A stretch of DNA of 64,000 nucleotides from an uncultured Bacilli bacterium (GCA_934095845.1 CAKOKS010000001.1:152534-216533), one strand, 5' to 3'; counted from the stretch's first letter, positions 50,482-59,237 are shown. Notes: a model not told the origin generated them from the sequence alone. Translations and numbers: made by a program.

Positions 50482-52221
50482 ATGTCTGGTGATTTTAGTA
50501 CATTACTAACTATTGCATATGCTATTATTACTGTTGGTGTAGTAATAAGTGTAATATTAATTATTATTAGAAATATAAAAAATCAATTTAATAATACTCT
50601 TGATAATCTTGAAAGAAATAAAAACTTAATTATAAGTGGTTCTATATTAAGTGAACTTAATAAAGTTGAATCATTAATTAATAATAAAGAATTAGAATCT
50701 AAATTTAATTATTGGAAAAGTATTTTTAAAGAACTTAAAGATAAAGATGTAATACATATAAGTGATGAATTAATTGAAGCTGAAGAAAAAGTTAATAAGA
50801 AAAAATATAAAGAAGCAAATGAATATTTAGCAAATGTTGAATTTGATATATATATTGCTAAAAGTAAGGCAAGTAAGTTACTTGAAGATATACAGGAAAT
50901 AACTTTATCTGAAAAGAAAAATAGAGAAATAGTTACTAAATTAAAAAGTGAGTATCGTAATATATTCTTACATTATAATAATGGTAATAATAAAGATGAT
51001 TACGCTTTAATAGAAGTACCTTTAGAACTTCAATTTGAAAATGTTGATAAACTATTTTCAGCATTTGAACTTGCTATGGAAAATAATGTTTATTCAGAAG
51101 TAGGTAAGATTGTTAAAGCCTTAGATGATACAATTGGTAATTTAAAAATTGTTATTGAAGAAGCACCAAGTATAATTCTCATGGGTAAAAACTTAATTCC
51201 AACTAAAATTGATGAAGTAAGTAAAATAAATGAGAAAATGAAAAGTGAAGGATATAATTTAGACTATTTAAAAATTGAATATAATATAAGTGAATCAGAA
51301 AAGAAAATTGCTGATATATTTGATAGACTTAATGTCTTAAATTTAGAAGATTCTATTTTTGAACTTAAAACTATAATGGATTATTTTGATAGATTATATG
51401 CTGATTTTGATAAAGAACGTGTTGCAAAAAAAATGTTTGACGAGTATATTAGAAGTGTTTTAATTAAATGCAAGAAGTTAAAGAAAATAGTTAATAACCT
51501 ATCAAATAAAATTGATGATATTAAATATAGTTATGATTTAACTGATGATGATGTCCATATAATAAGTGAAATTAAGTCAGAGATAACGGAATGTGAAACA
51601 GCTTATGATTTACTTGTTAATAAATATCGTGAAAAAAATACTGCTTACTCTAGACTTACTAAGGAAATGGAAAATATAAATGCTAAATTATTAAAATCAG
51701 AAGATAAACTTGATTATACATTAAGAAGTTTAGGATCTTTAAAAGAAGATGAAATAAGAGCTCGTGAACAATTAGATGAAATAAAAGTTATTTTAAAACA
51801 AACTAAGAGTCATATTAATTCTTATAAATTACCAGTAGTTCCTAAAAACTATTATGTAGAGTTAGATGAAGCTAATGAAGCTATTAGAAATATGATTTTA
51901 GAATTAGAAGAAAAACCAATTTCTATTAAAACTTTAAATACTAGAGTTGATACTGCTAGAGATTTAGTTTTAAAAGTGTATAATACATCATTAGAAACAG
52001 TTAAAACAGCATCTATGGCTGAAAATGCAATTGTATATGGTAATAGATATAGATTTAATAATAATATTAATAATGGTTTAACAAAAGCAGAAAAAGAATT
52101 TTTTAAAGGAAACTTTAAAAGTGCTTTAGAATACGCAATTAATTCTATTAATGTAGTTGAACCTGGTATTTATAATCGTTTAATAGATGCTTATAAGAAG
52201 GAAAGAGAAGCGGTGAAGTAA
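50482..52221 (+). CDS. ezrA: Septation ring formation regulator EzrA
   Basis: 579 residues. One N-terminal membrane helix (about 9-29, AYAIITVGVVISVILIII) is followed by a wholly helical spectrin-like cytoplasmic part (FKELKDKDVIHISDELIEAEE, then HIISEIKSEITECETAYDLL). The conserved end is TKAEKEFFKGNFKSALEYAI and VEPGIYNRLI. EzrA limits FtsZ ring formation away from midcell and takes part in divisome assembly. Its stop overlaps the start of the cysteine desulfurase gene by one base, the same neighbour as in Bacillus. TATAAT lies near 50451, and AGGAGTATGATT is the ribosome site. Confidence 0.92.
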   Translation: MSGDFSTLLTIAYAIITVGVVISVILIIIRNIKNQFNNTLDNLERNKNLIISGSILSELNKVESLINNKELESKFNYWKSIFKELKDKDVIHISDELIEAEEKVNKKKYKEANEYLANVEFDIYIAKSKASKLLEDIQEITLSEKKNREIVTKLKSEYRNIFLHYNNGNNKDDYALIEVPLELQFENVDKLFSAFELAMENNVYSEVGKIVKALDDTIGNLKIVIEEAPSIILMGKNLIPTKIDEVSKINEKMKSEGYNLDYLKIEYNISESEKKIADIFDRLNVLNLEDSIFELKTIMDYFDRLYADFDKERVAKKMFDEYIRSVLIKCKKLKKIVNNLSNKIDDIKYSYDLTDDDVHIISEIKSEITECETAYDLLVNKYREKNTAYSRLTKEMENINAKLLKSEDKLDYTLRSLGSLKEDEIRAREQLDEIKVILKQTKSHINSYKLPVVPKNYYVELDEANEAIRNMILELEEKPISIKTLNTRVDTARDLVLKVYNTSLETVKTASMAENAIVYGNRYRFNNNINNGLTKAEKEFFKGNFKSALEYAINSINVVEPGIYNRLIDAYKKEREAVK

Positions 52222-53345
52222 TGGTATATTTAGATTATTCAGCAACAACTCCTGTTTTACCAGAGGTATTAGATAGTTATAATAAAGTTACTGAAGAATA
52301 TTTTGGAAATCCAAATAGTTTACATGGTTTAGGTGTTAAGTCTCATGAACTTTTAGAAAGCGCAAATAAACAAATATGTGATCTTTTAAAAATTAAAGAA
52401 GATGAATTTTTTTATACAAGTGGGGCAACTGAATCAAATAATTTAGCAATTATTGGAGCTGCTTTAACATATAAAAGATATGGAAATAGAATACTTGTTT
52501 CAACTATGGAACACCCAAGTGTTTATGGAATATGTAAACATTTAGAAAAGTTAGGTTTTATAATTGATTATGTTAATGTTACAAATGAAGGAGTAATTGA
52601 CTTTGATGATTTAAAAAATAAAGTTACTAAGGATACAATTTTAGTTAGTATATGTGCAGTTAATTCTGAAGTAGGTGTAAGACAACCTTTAAAAACTGTA
52701 AGACAAGTTATTAGAAAGAATAATGAAAATTGTATTCTCCATAGTGATATGACTCAAGCAATTGGTAAAGTTAATATTAATGTAAATGATGTTGATTTAG
52801 CTACTATTAGTAGTCATAAGATATATGGACCTAAAGGTATTGGACTTTTATATAAAACTAGAGGTTTAGTTTTAACACCACTTTTATATGGACATGATGA
52901 TTCTTTAGTACCGGGAACTCCAGCTTTACCTTTAATAGTTTCTTTTGCGAAAGCTTTAAGGCTTGCTTTAAAAGATATAACTAAAAAGGAAGAAACAGTT
53001 AAGAAACATTATGACAAAATAGTTGAACATTTAAGTAATAATTATCCGAATGTTATTATTAATTCAAGTAAATATTGTATACCTCATATTTTAAATATAA
53101 GTTTAATGGATATTAAACCAGAAACATTTATACATGCTTTAGAAAAAGATGAAGTATATGTATCTAGTAATACAGCTTGTTCTAAGGGAAAGAAAAGTGA
53201 GTCAGTTTATCAAATGACTCATGATGATAAAAGAAGTGAAACTACTATTAGAATAAGTATTTCACCATATACTTTACCTAGTGAAATTACAGAATTTTTA
53301 GAATCTTTTGATAAACATTATAATGAATTAATTAAATTAGTTTAA
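52221..53345 (+). CDS. iscS: Cysteine desulfurase (NifS/IscS family)
   Basis: 374 residues. YLDYSATTPVLPEV opens the family, STMEHPSVYG includes His98, and SSHKIYGPKGIG has Lys200, the PLP lysine. SSNTACSKGKK has Cys320, which takes the sulfur. PETFIHALEKDEV is standard. It provides sulfur for tRNA thiolation and Fe-S clusters. In Bacillus the ezrA-linked paralog (nifZ) works with thiI; thiI does not follow here. In this window it is the only desulfurase seen, so it could also serve the lone SufB at 8.8 kb. Confidence 0.93.
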   Translation: MVYLDYSATTPVLPEVLDSYNKVTEEYFGNPNSLHGLGVKSHELLESANKQICDLLKIKEDEFFYTSGATESNNLAIIGAALTYKRYGNRILVSTMEHPSVYGICKHLEKLGFIIDYVNVTNEGVIDFDDLKNKVTKDTILVSICAVNSEVGVRQPLKTVRQVIRKNNENCILHSDMTQAIGKVNINVNDVDLATISSHKIYGPKGIGLLYKTRGLVLTPLLYGHDDSLVPGTPALPLIVSFAKALRLALKDITKKEETVKKHYDKIVEHLSNNYPNVIINSSKYCIPHILNISLMDIKPETFIHALEKDEVYVSSNTACSKGKKSESVYQMTHDDKRSETTIRISISPYTLPSEITEFLESFDKHYNELIKLV

Positions 53346-53389
53346 TTAGTATTTTTATGATATACTTTAAAGTGTTATTATATATAACA

Positions 53390-53466
53390 TAAAAAAAGAG
53401 AGTGAAGTCAGCTCTATAAATGACAGCTAAAAAAGTGAATTAAAGGAATTTTAATTCATTTTTTTG
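53390..53466 (+). ncRNA. Compact pseudoknot leader with terminator, family unassigned
   Basis: GAGAG (53398-53402) can pair with CTCT (53412-53415), and GTCA (53407-53410) with TGAC (53421-53424). These pairings interleave, so they form an H-type pseudoknot. A terminator (TGAATTAAA/TTTAATTCA, seven T) follows 11 bases later. A TATACT box at 53361 could start it. The shape recalls preQ1-I riboswitches, which also read CTCTATAAA, but other conserved bases are missing. Confidence 0.45.
53447..53465 (+). repeat. Direct repeat, left copy (19 bp), terminator half
   Basis: The 19 bases AATTTTAATTCATTTTTTT are the right half and T tail of the pseudoknot leader's terminator. An exact second copy lies at 53953-53971, so the pair flanks TA locus D. 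Confidence 0.7.
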
Positions 53467-53482
53467 TGCGTTTAAAAGTTTT

Positions 53483-53545
53483 TTAGGTTCTAATTTTGTC
53501 GATATTTGTCGAGTCTATTGACAGGCAAATTTAAAACTTTATAAT
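53483..53545 (+). promoter_or_regulatory. Toxin D promoter with two tandem Spo0A-like boxes
   Basis: TTGACA (53518-53523), 16 bp, TATAAT (53540-53545). TGTCGAT (53497-53503) and TGTCGAG (53507-53513) lie 10 bp apart directly upstream, as at TA locus B. Confidence 0.6.
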
Positions 53546-53637
53546 AACCACTCGAGAAGCAAGGGAAAGATGCTTATCACTTTCTTATATGTAGGACGTA
53601 AATTTCAGCAAAGGCTTATACGAGGAAGTGATTTATA

Positions 53638-53730
53638 ATGTTTAAGAAATCATTTAAAACAGATGTTTTAATTGCTATTTTATTCGTTATTATTTTTATT
53701 TTACTTCTACTTTTGTATAAAAGTATATAA
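53638..53730 (+). CDS. Type I toxin-like small hydrophobic peptide D (30 aa)
   Basis: 30 codons, MFKKSFKTDVLI, then AILFVIIFILLLLLYKSI: a basic head and one long hydrophobic helix. Near-identity to peptide C, with mostly conservative changes, supports real coding. GAGGAAGTGATTT is the ribosome site. The leader carries TGCTTATCAC (53571-53580), complementary to the start of antitoxin RNA D. The promoter is strong, unlike that of copy C. No surface gene follows; trpS lies 300 bp downstream. Confidence 0.7.
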   Translation: MFKKSFKTDVLIAILFVIIFILLLLLYKSI

Positions 53731-53815
53731 AATAAAAAAGCACCTTTTCTTTTGAAAAAGGTGCAACAACCAAATGTGGTAAGCATCGCGTCCTAAAGAA
53801 ACTTTGCTTCTCACT
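53731..53815 (-). ncRNA. Predicted antitoxin RNA D
   Basis: Minus-strand TTGTAA (53850-53845), 17 bp, TATATT (53827-53822). The RNA starts GTGAGAAGCA near 53814 and ends at GCACC..GGTGC (53740-53764) followed by U residues. The arrangement is the same as for RNAs B and C. Confidence 0.68.
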
Positions 53816-53952
53816 AAATTAAATATAACACGAATTTTACAACTTTACAATAAAAAAGTTGGTTGATGTAAATGGTAATATGAAATTTGAGGGGTTAAAA
53901 TTAAATTTTCATCAAATGACTTTGATATGATTTTTATAAGGTAAATAAAAGA

Positions 53953-53971
53953 AATTTTAATTCATTTTTTT
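53953..53971 (+). repeat. Direct repeat, right copy (19 bp) before trpS
   Basis: Identical to 53447-53465. The left arm of the terminator is degenerate here, so this copy is probably not a full terminator. The rest of 53850-54040 holds no gene I can support. Confidence 0.7.
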
Positions 53972-54042
53972 AAAAATATTAATTATATAAAGACATTTCG
54001 TAAGAAATTTGATACAATTTTTATAGGTTTGAAGGTGAAATT

Positions 54043-55128
54043 ATGAGTAAAATAATATTAACAGGTGATAGACCTACAGGTAGACTTCATATAGGTCATT
54101 ACGTTGGTTCTTTAAAAAGAAGAGTTGAACTAATGAATAAGGGAGACTATGATAAGTTTTATATTGAAATAGCAGATGCTCAAGCTTTAACAGATAATTA
54201 TGATAATCCTGCTAAAATTAGAGAAAATGTTTTGGAAGTTGCAATTGACTATTTATCTTGTGGAATTGATCCTAGTAAAGTAACAATATTTATACAATCA
54301 GGTATTCCTGCTTTATGTGAACTTACATTTTATTATATGAATTTAGTAAGTTTATCTAGATTAGAGAGAAATCCTACAGTTAAAAGTGAAATAAAAATGC
54401 GTAAGTTTGAAAGTATTCCAACTGGATTTTTAACATATCCAATAAGTCAAGCTGCTGATATAACTGGATTTGATGCAACAATTATTCCTGTTGGTGATGA
54501 TCAACTTCCTATGATTGAACAAACAAGAGAAATTGTTAGAAGTTTTAACTCTATTTATGGAAAAACTTTATACGAACCAGAAGCAGTTTTACCAGAAAAT
54601 GAAACTTGTAATAGACTTCCTGGTATAGATGGAAAAGCTAAGATGAGTAAAAGTTTAGGAAATGCTATTTATATTTCAGATACACCTGAAGTAATTAAAG
54701 AAAAAGTAATGAAGATGTATACAGATCCAAATCATATTAATATAAGTGATCCTGGATGTGTAGAAGGAAATATGGTATTTACATATTTAGATGCATTTGT
54801 AAAAGATGAAGATTTTGTTTCATTTGCACCAGAATATAAGAATTTAGATGAAATGAAAGAACATTATAAACGTGGTGGTTTAGGAGACGTTAAAATTAAG
54901 AAATTCTTGATTAATGTTTTAAATCGTGAATTTGCTCCTATTAGAGAAAAACGTGCTTATTATGAAAACCATATAGATGATGTAGTTGAAATACTAAAAC
55001 GTGGAACTAATGATGCTATTAAAGATTCTGAAATAGTTCTAAAAAAAGTAAAAGCTTCCATGGGTATTAATTATTTTGAAGATGACTCTTTTGTTGATAT
55101 CTATAAAGAAAAATATAATAAAGAATAG
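54043..55128 (+). CDS. trpS: Tryptophanyl-tRNA synthetase
   Basis: 361 residues. GDRPTGRLHIGHYVGSL carries the HIGH motif (16-19), and GKAKMSKSLGNAI the KMSKS loop. QAADITGFDATIIPVGDDQLPMIEQTREI is the tryptophan pocket region typical of bacterial TrpRS. It charges tRNA-Trp. AAGGTGAAATT is the ribosome site. No Trp T-box is visible upstream, unlike ileS in this window. The region upstream instead holds TA locus D and a pseudoknot leader. It is followed 14 bp later by a small exported protein gene, likely in one transcript. Confidence 0.96.
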   Translation: MSKIILTGDRPTGRLHIGHYVGSLKRRVELMNKGDYDKFYIEIADAQALTDNYDNPAKIRENVLEVAIDYLSCGIDPSKVTIFIQSGIPALCELTFYYMNLVSLSRLERNPTVKSEIKMRKFESIPTGFLTYPISQAADITGFDATIIPVGDDQLPMIEQTREIVRSFNSIYGKTLYEPEAVLPENETCNRLPGIDGKAKMSKSLGNAIYISDTPEVIKEKVMKMYTDPNHINISDPGCVEGNMVFTYLDAFVKDEDFVSFAPEYKNLDEMKEHYKRGGLGDVKIKKFLINVLNREFAPIREKRAYYENHIDDVVEILKRGTNDAIKDSEIVLKKVKASMGINYFEDDSFVDIYKEKYNKE

Positions 55129-55142
55129 AAATAGGGATAAAG

Positions 55143-55640
55143 ATGAATAAAAATATAGGTAATATTATTATGATCATAATAATACTTGTATCTATAGTTG
55201 TTGGTTTTCTATCATTTAATATAAAATCAAGTAAAAATGAATCAATTACTACGAGTACAACAACTACTAGTAAATTAGATGAAGAAATATCTAAAGAAAA
55301 AGATGCAAATATTATAATTAATGGCGAAGAAAAGATAATAAAAGTAAAAACTTATGAAGCATATGATTTATTCACAATGGAATATGATACTTCATTTGAA
55401 ATGAATAAGTTAAGTAATAATACATATATTTTAAAAAATAAAGAAGATGAAAATATTTATATAACAATTGAACCAGTTGATTATGAAACTATTCAAAATA
55501 ATAATCAAGATGAAAATGTTTTATATAAATATGGAGAGAAAAAGTATTTAAAAATAACTAAACATTTAAATGAATTAAATGATTTAGGAGAAATGAATAT
55601 TAAATTACAATATATGATAGATTCAATACATGTAAATTAA
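55143..55640 (+). CDS. Small membrane-anchored exported protein, unknown
   Basis: 165 residues. An N-terminal membrane helix (IIMIIIILVSIVVGFLSF) is followed by a Ser/Thr-rich linker (ESITTSTTTTSKLDEE) and a mixed alpha/beta outer domain (MEYDTSFEMNKLSNNTYILK, YITIEPVDYE). There is no lipobox. AGGGATAAAG precedes the ATG. It follows trpS by 14 bp and is ended by a terminator. I cannot name a family. Confidence 0.65.
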   Translation: MNKNIGNIIMIIIILVSIVVGFLSFNIKSSKNESITTSTTTTSKLDEEISKEKDANIIINGEEKIIKVKTYEAYDLFTMEYDTSFEMNKLSNNTYILKNKEDENIYITIEPVDYETIQNNNQDENVLYKYGEKKYLKITKHLNELNDLGEMNIKLQYMIDSIHVN

Positions 55641-55663
55641 ACCTACAACTTGTAGGTTTTTCT
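55638..55663 (+). terminator. Terminator after the trpS operon
   Basis: AACCTACA and TGTAGGTT pair around ACT, followed by T. Confidence 0.85.
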
Positions 55664-55722
55664 TTATATCAATTGCAATTTTTATGATATTTAGTTATAA
55701 TTTTTTAGAAGAGGTGAAAGAA

Positions 55723-57366
55723 ATGAGTAATAAAGAACTTGCTGATTTAATATTTCCTAATATAGATAAAACTATTGAAGATTATGAAAAAATGTATCCA
55801 GAAAGAAATTTACCTGAAGAAGCATTAGTTACAAGATTTGCACCAAGTCCAACTGGATTTGTACATATAGGTAATTTATTTCAAGCTTTAACAGATTATT
55901 TTTTAGCTAAAAATAGTGGAGGAATTTTTTATTTAAGAAATGAAGATACTGATACTAAAAGAGAAGTTTCAAGTGCTGTTGAAAAAATAATGGAATGTCT
56001 AGATTATGTTGGACTTAATCCAGATGAATATGAATATAAAGGAGAAATTCATGGTGAATATGGACCTTATATTCAAAGTGAAAGAAAAGAAATTTATCAT
56101 GCATTTATGAAACATCTAATTGAAATTGGAAGAGCTTATCCTTGTTTTTGTTCTGCTGAAGAACTAGAAATAATGAGAAAAAAACAAGAAGCTAAAAAAG
56201 CTCAACCAGGTTATTATGGAGCATGGGCTAAATGTAGAGATTTAACAAATGAAGAAAGAGCAGAAAAAATTAAAAATGGAGAAAGTTTTGTAATTCGCTT
56301 TAGAAGTGAAGGTAATCCAAATAGAAAAGTTGAATTTGATGACCCTGTTACTGGTATAATTGAATTCCCTGAAAACAATAATGATATGGTAATAATGAAA
56401 TCAGGAGACTTACTTCCAACATATCACTTTGCTCATGTAGTAGATGATCATTTAATGCATACAACTACAGTTGTAAGAGGACAAGAATGGTTACCAAGTG
56501 TTCCACTACATATTGAAATGTTTGATGCTTTTGGATTTAAAAAGCCAAAATATATTCATAATGCTTTACTTTTAAAACAAGATGGAAATGTAAAAAGAAA
56601 AATAAGTAAAAGAAAAGATCCAGAAGCTTTAATGAGTTATTATATTGAAAAAGGTTATCCAAGTATTTCAGTTATTGAATCTTTAATGACTATTTTAAAT
56701 AGTAATTATGAAGAATGGAGAGATAATCATCCAGATGCATCTTATTTAGAATTTGAATTTGATGCTAAAAAAGTTGGAACAAGTGGAGCTTTATATGACT
56801 TAGAAAAACTTGATAATATTTCTAAAAATATAATATCTAAAATGAGTGCAAAAGAAGTATATGATGGTTTAAAAAAATATGCAGATCAATTTGATTCTAA
56901 ATTTGCTCAAATAATTGAAAATCACAAAGAATATACAATTAATATTTTAAATATTGAAAGAGAAATAGAAAAACCAAGAAAAGATTATGCATCCTACAGT
57001 GATATTAAACCTAATATTTATTATATGTATAATGAATTATTTACAAATGATATATATGAATGGGGTCGTATAACTGATACTGAAGAAATAAAAAATGTTT
57101 TAAATACATATATTAATAAGTATTATAATGTTGAAGATGATAAAGATACTTGGTTTAATAAAATGAAAGAATTATCTGAAGAATTAGGATATGCATCTAA
57201 TATGAAAGAATATAAACAAAATCCTGATAACTTTAAAGGTAATGTTGCTGATGTATCAACAATTATTCGTGTAGCATTAACAACTAAATCTCGTACACCT
57301 GATTTATATGAAATTATGCGTTTATTAGGTGTAGATGAAATAAAAAGAAGAATATCTTTAATATAG
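55723..57366 (+). CDS. gltX: Glutamyl-tRNA synthetase
   Basis: About 547 residues from ATG 55723, 6 bp after GAGGTG; the ATG at 55684 lies upstream of the TATAAT box (55696) and is excluded. RFAPSPTGFVHIGNLFQAL carries the HIGH-like motif at 48-51, preceded by a 35-residue helical extension that most bacterial GluRS lack. CFCSAEELEIMRKKQEA is the connecting region, and KRKISKRKDPEAL the KLSKR motif. It charges tRNA-Glu, and perhaps tRNA-Gln for later amidation. It is 8 bp ahead of a chagasin-like gene. Confidence 0.95.
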   Translation: MSNKELADLIFPNIDKTIEDYEKMYPERNLPEEALVTRFAPSPTGFVHIGNLFQALTDYFLAKNSGGIFYLRNEDTDTKREVSSAVEKIMECLDYVGLNPDEYEYKGEIHGEYGPYIQSERKEIYHAFMKHLIEIGRAYPCFCSAEELEIMRKKQEAKKAQPGYYGAWAKCRDLTNEERAEKIKNGESFVIRFRSEGNPNRKVEFDDPVTGIIEFPENNNDMVIMKSGDLLPTYHFAHVVDDHLMHTTTVVRGQEWLPSVPLHIEMFDAFGFKKPKYIHNALLLKQDGNVKRKISKRKDPEALMSYYIEKGYPSISVIESLMTILNSNYEEWRDNHPDASYLEFEFDAKKVGTSGALYDLEKLDNISKNIISKMSAKEVYDGLKKYADQFDSKFAQIIENHKEYTINILNIEREIEKPRKDYASYSDIKPNIYYMYNELFTNDIYEWGRITDTEEIKNVLNTYINKYYNVEDDKDTWFNKMKELSEELGYASNMKEYKQNPDNFKGNVADVSTIIRVALTTKSRTPDLYEIMRLLGVDEIKRRISLI

Positions 57367-57373
57367 GTGAGTT

Positions 57374-57742
57374 ATGAAGAAAAAACATTTACTTTTAATA
57401 TTAATTTTTATATTAGCAGGTGTTGTTGTTTATCTATACTTTAGTGGTAAAAAAACTGTTAATAATCAAAATTCATATAAAATGGATTTAGATGCTAATT
57501 ATACGGCTAAAGAAATGTGGACTTATACATTTTCTGATGATGGTATTATTGAAGTTAAAGATTCAGAATATATTGAAGGAGAAAATGGTGCAAAAGGAAA
57601 ACAACATTTTGAATTTATTGGTTTAAAAAAAGGAACTGTAACAATTACTTTTGAATGTAAAAACTTAGAAACAAGTGATGCAATAAAACAAGAAAAAGTT
57701 ACATTAATTGTTGATAAGAAACTAAATATTAAGAAGAAATAA
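57374..57742 (+). CDS. Membrane-anchored chagasin-like (I42) protein
   Basis: 122 residues. The N-terminal helix (LLLILIFILAGVVVYLYF) acts as an anchor, followed by an Ig-like domain. The order of motifs (NYTAKEMWTYTF for NPTTGYxW, GAKGKQHFEFIGLKKGTVTI for GxxGxxxFxFxALKxG) follows the chagasin family of cysteine protease inhibitors. The inhibitory loop is not well conserved, so it may be a general Ig-fold relative. It lies 8 bp after gltX, in the same transcript, and ends at a hairpin terminator. It could guard the envelope against host cysteine proteases; this is inferred. Confidence 0.65.
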   Translation: MKKKHLLLILIFILAGVVVYLYFSGKKTVNNQNSYKMDLDANYTAKEMWTYTFSDDGIIEVKDSEYIEGENGAKGKQHFEFIGLKKGTVTITFECKNLETSDAIKQEKVTLIVDKKLNIKKK

Positions 57743-57762
57743 TAAAAAGTTATTTCTTTTTT
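57733..57762 (+). terminator. Terminator after the gltX operon
   Basis: AAGAAATAA and TTATTTCTT pair around TAAAAAG, followed by T. Confidence 0.8.
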
Positions 57763-57839
57763 GTTTACATATAAAAAAAATAAATAATTAAATTTAAATA
57801 ATAATTATAGTATAATATTTTTAGAATGGTGATAATATT

Positions 57840-59237
57840 ATGAATAAAAAAGTTGTTTTTATAGCTGTTATAATGTTTTTATTTGGTATTTCAATTGGAT
57901 ATGCAGCCGAAGTTATTTTGAGTAAAGATATTAGTTTCAGTAATGGAGCAACTAATTTAAAAGCAAATAATGTTCAAGATGCCATAGAAGAACTTTATAA
58001 TAAAACTATAAATGATTCCTCATGTAAAAATGTAAGTGCACCAAAATTAGGTGAAGGCTTAGTTCCAGTAACGATAGAAAATGATGGAACAGTAAAATAT
58101 GCAGACACTTCAAAAAATTGGTATAACTATTGTGATAAAAGATGGGCCAATGCAGTAATACTTGAAGATAATACTGACTATAAAGTTGGAGATACAATAA
58201 GTGAATCTGATATACAAAGTTATTTTGTATGGATACCAAAATATAAATATAAATTATGGAATACTGGTACAGCAAGCAAAGGAGTACATGAAATAGAAAT
58301 AGTATTTGATGAAAATGATACAATTGACATAGAAGATGTATCATGTAAGACTCCAATGGTAAGTGGTGAAAGTGGAAACTGTAATAACGGAGAATATATG
58401 ACACATCCTGCATTTATATCCATGGGTGTAAATGGATTTTGGGTAGGAAAATTTGAGACTGGTTATAAAGGAGCAACAAGTGTTTCTTCTTCTCAAGTAA
58501 ATGCAAATGACACGAGTAAAATAATTATAAAACCAAATGTATTTAGTTGGAGAAATATATCATTAAAAAATATATTTGAAGCAAGTTATAATTATCAACG
58601 CGAATTAGATTCACACATGATGAAAAATACCGAATGGGGAGCAGTAGCATATTTATCTCATTCTAAATATGGTATAAATAGAGAAGTTAATACTAATAAC
58701 AATTCTAGTTTTAAAACTGGTTTTTCTGCTTTACCTTCAACAAATCAGCAATTGGTTCCTGGAAGCGCTGGAGATGGAGCAACATTTAATTTGGCTTATA
58801 ATACAGAAGTAGGCTATACAGCAAGTACAACAGGAAATATAAATGGCATATATGATATGAGTGGTGGGACTCATGAATACTTAGCAACATATATTTTAGA
58901 TAAAACAGGTACGAGTGGACTTACTCCATCAAATTATAATCAAAAATATTTTGATGTATATAATGCGTCATCAACTGCAACTACTTTTCAATACAGAATA
59001 CTAGGAGATGCGACTGGGGAAATGGGCACATTTAAAAGTTTTATTGATGGAGATGGTACTTCAAGATATCATTCAATTTGGTATAATGATTCTGCTAGCT
59101 TTGTTGACTCAACATATCCATGGTTTGCACGTGGTGGTATTTATTCAACTGGATTATTAAATGGTGTTTTTTATTTCGGGCGTCATAATGGAGGAGCTAT
59201 AACATCATTTGGTTTCCGAATTGTTCTAGCACCTTAA
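57840..59237 (+). CDS. Surface protein 4: exported protein with FGE-type lectin-like C-terminus
   Basis: 465 residues. The signal/anchor is VVFIAVIMFLFGISIGYAAE. SNGATNLKANNVQDAIEELY follows, a segment common in exported proteins of gut Firmicutes. The middle domain has FVWIPKYKYKLW, GFWVGKFETGYKG and MMKNTEWGAVAYLSHSKYG, and the end is PWFARGGIYSTGLLNGVF then FGRHNGG..GFRIVLAP, the RGG...GFR pattern of sulfatase-modifying-factor/C-type-lectin folds. Such folds are frequent targets of diversity-generating retroelements. The N-terminus differs from surface proteins 1-3. Role unknown, probably surface binding. TATAAT near 57810; GGTGATAAT precedes the ATG. Confidence 0.78.
   Translation: MNKKVVFIAVIMFLFGISIGYAAEVILSKDISFSNGATNLKANNVQDAIEELYNKTINDSSCKNVSAPKLGEGLVPVTIENDGTVKYADTSKNWYNYCDKRWANAVILEDNTDYKVGDTISESDIQSYFVWIPKYKYKLWNTGTASKGVHEIEIVFDENDTIDIEDVSCKTPMVSGESGNCNNGEYMTHPAFISMGVNGFWVGKFETGYKGATSVSSSQVNANDTSKIIIKPNVFSWRNISLKNIFEASYNYQRELDSHMMKNTEWGAVAYLSHSKYGINREVNTNNNSSFKTGFSALPSTNQQLVPGSAGDGATFNLAYNTEVGYTASTTGNINGIYDMSGGTHEYLATYILDKTGTSGLTPSNYNQKYFDVYNASSTATTFQYRILGDATGEMGTFKSFIDGDGTSRYHSIWYNDSASFVDSTYPWFARGGIYSTGLLNGVFYFGRHNGGAITSFGFRIVLAP

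Noticed and set aside
53390..53466. preQ1-I riboswitch call
   Set aside because: Pseudoknot shape and CTCTATAAA agree, but loop and ligand-contact bases differ and no queuosine gene follows. Kept only as an unassigned leader.
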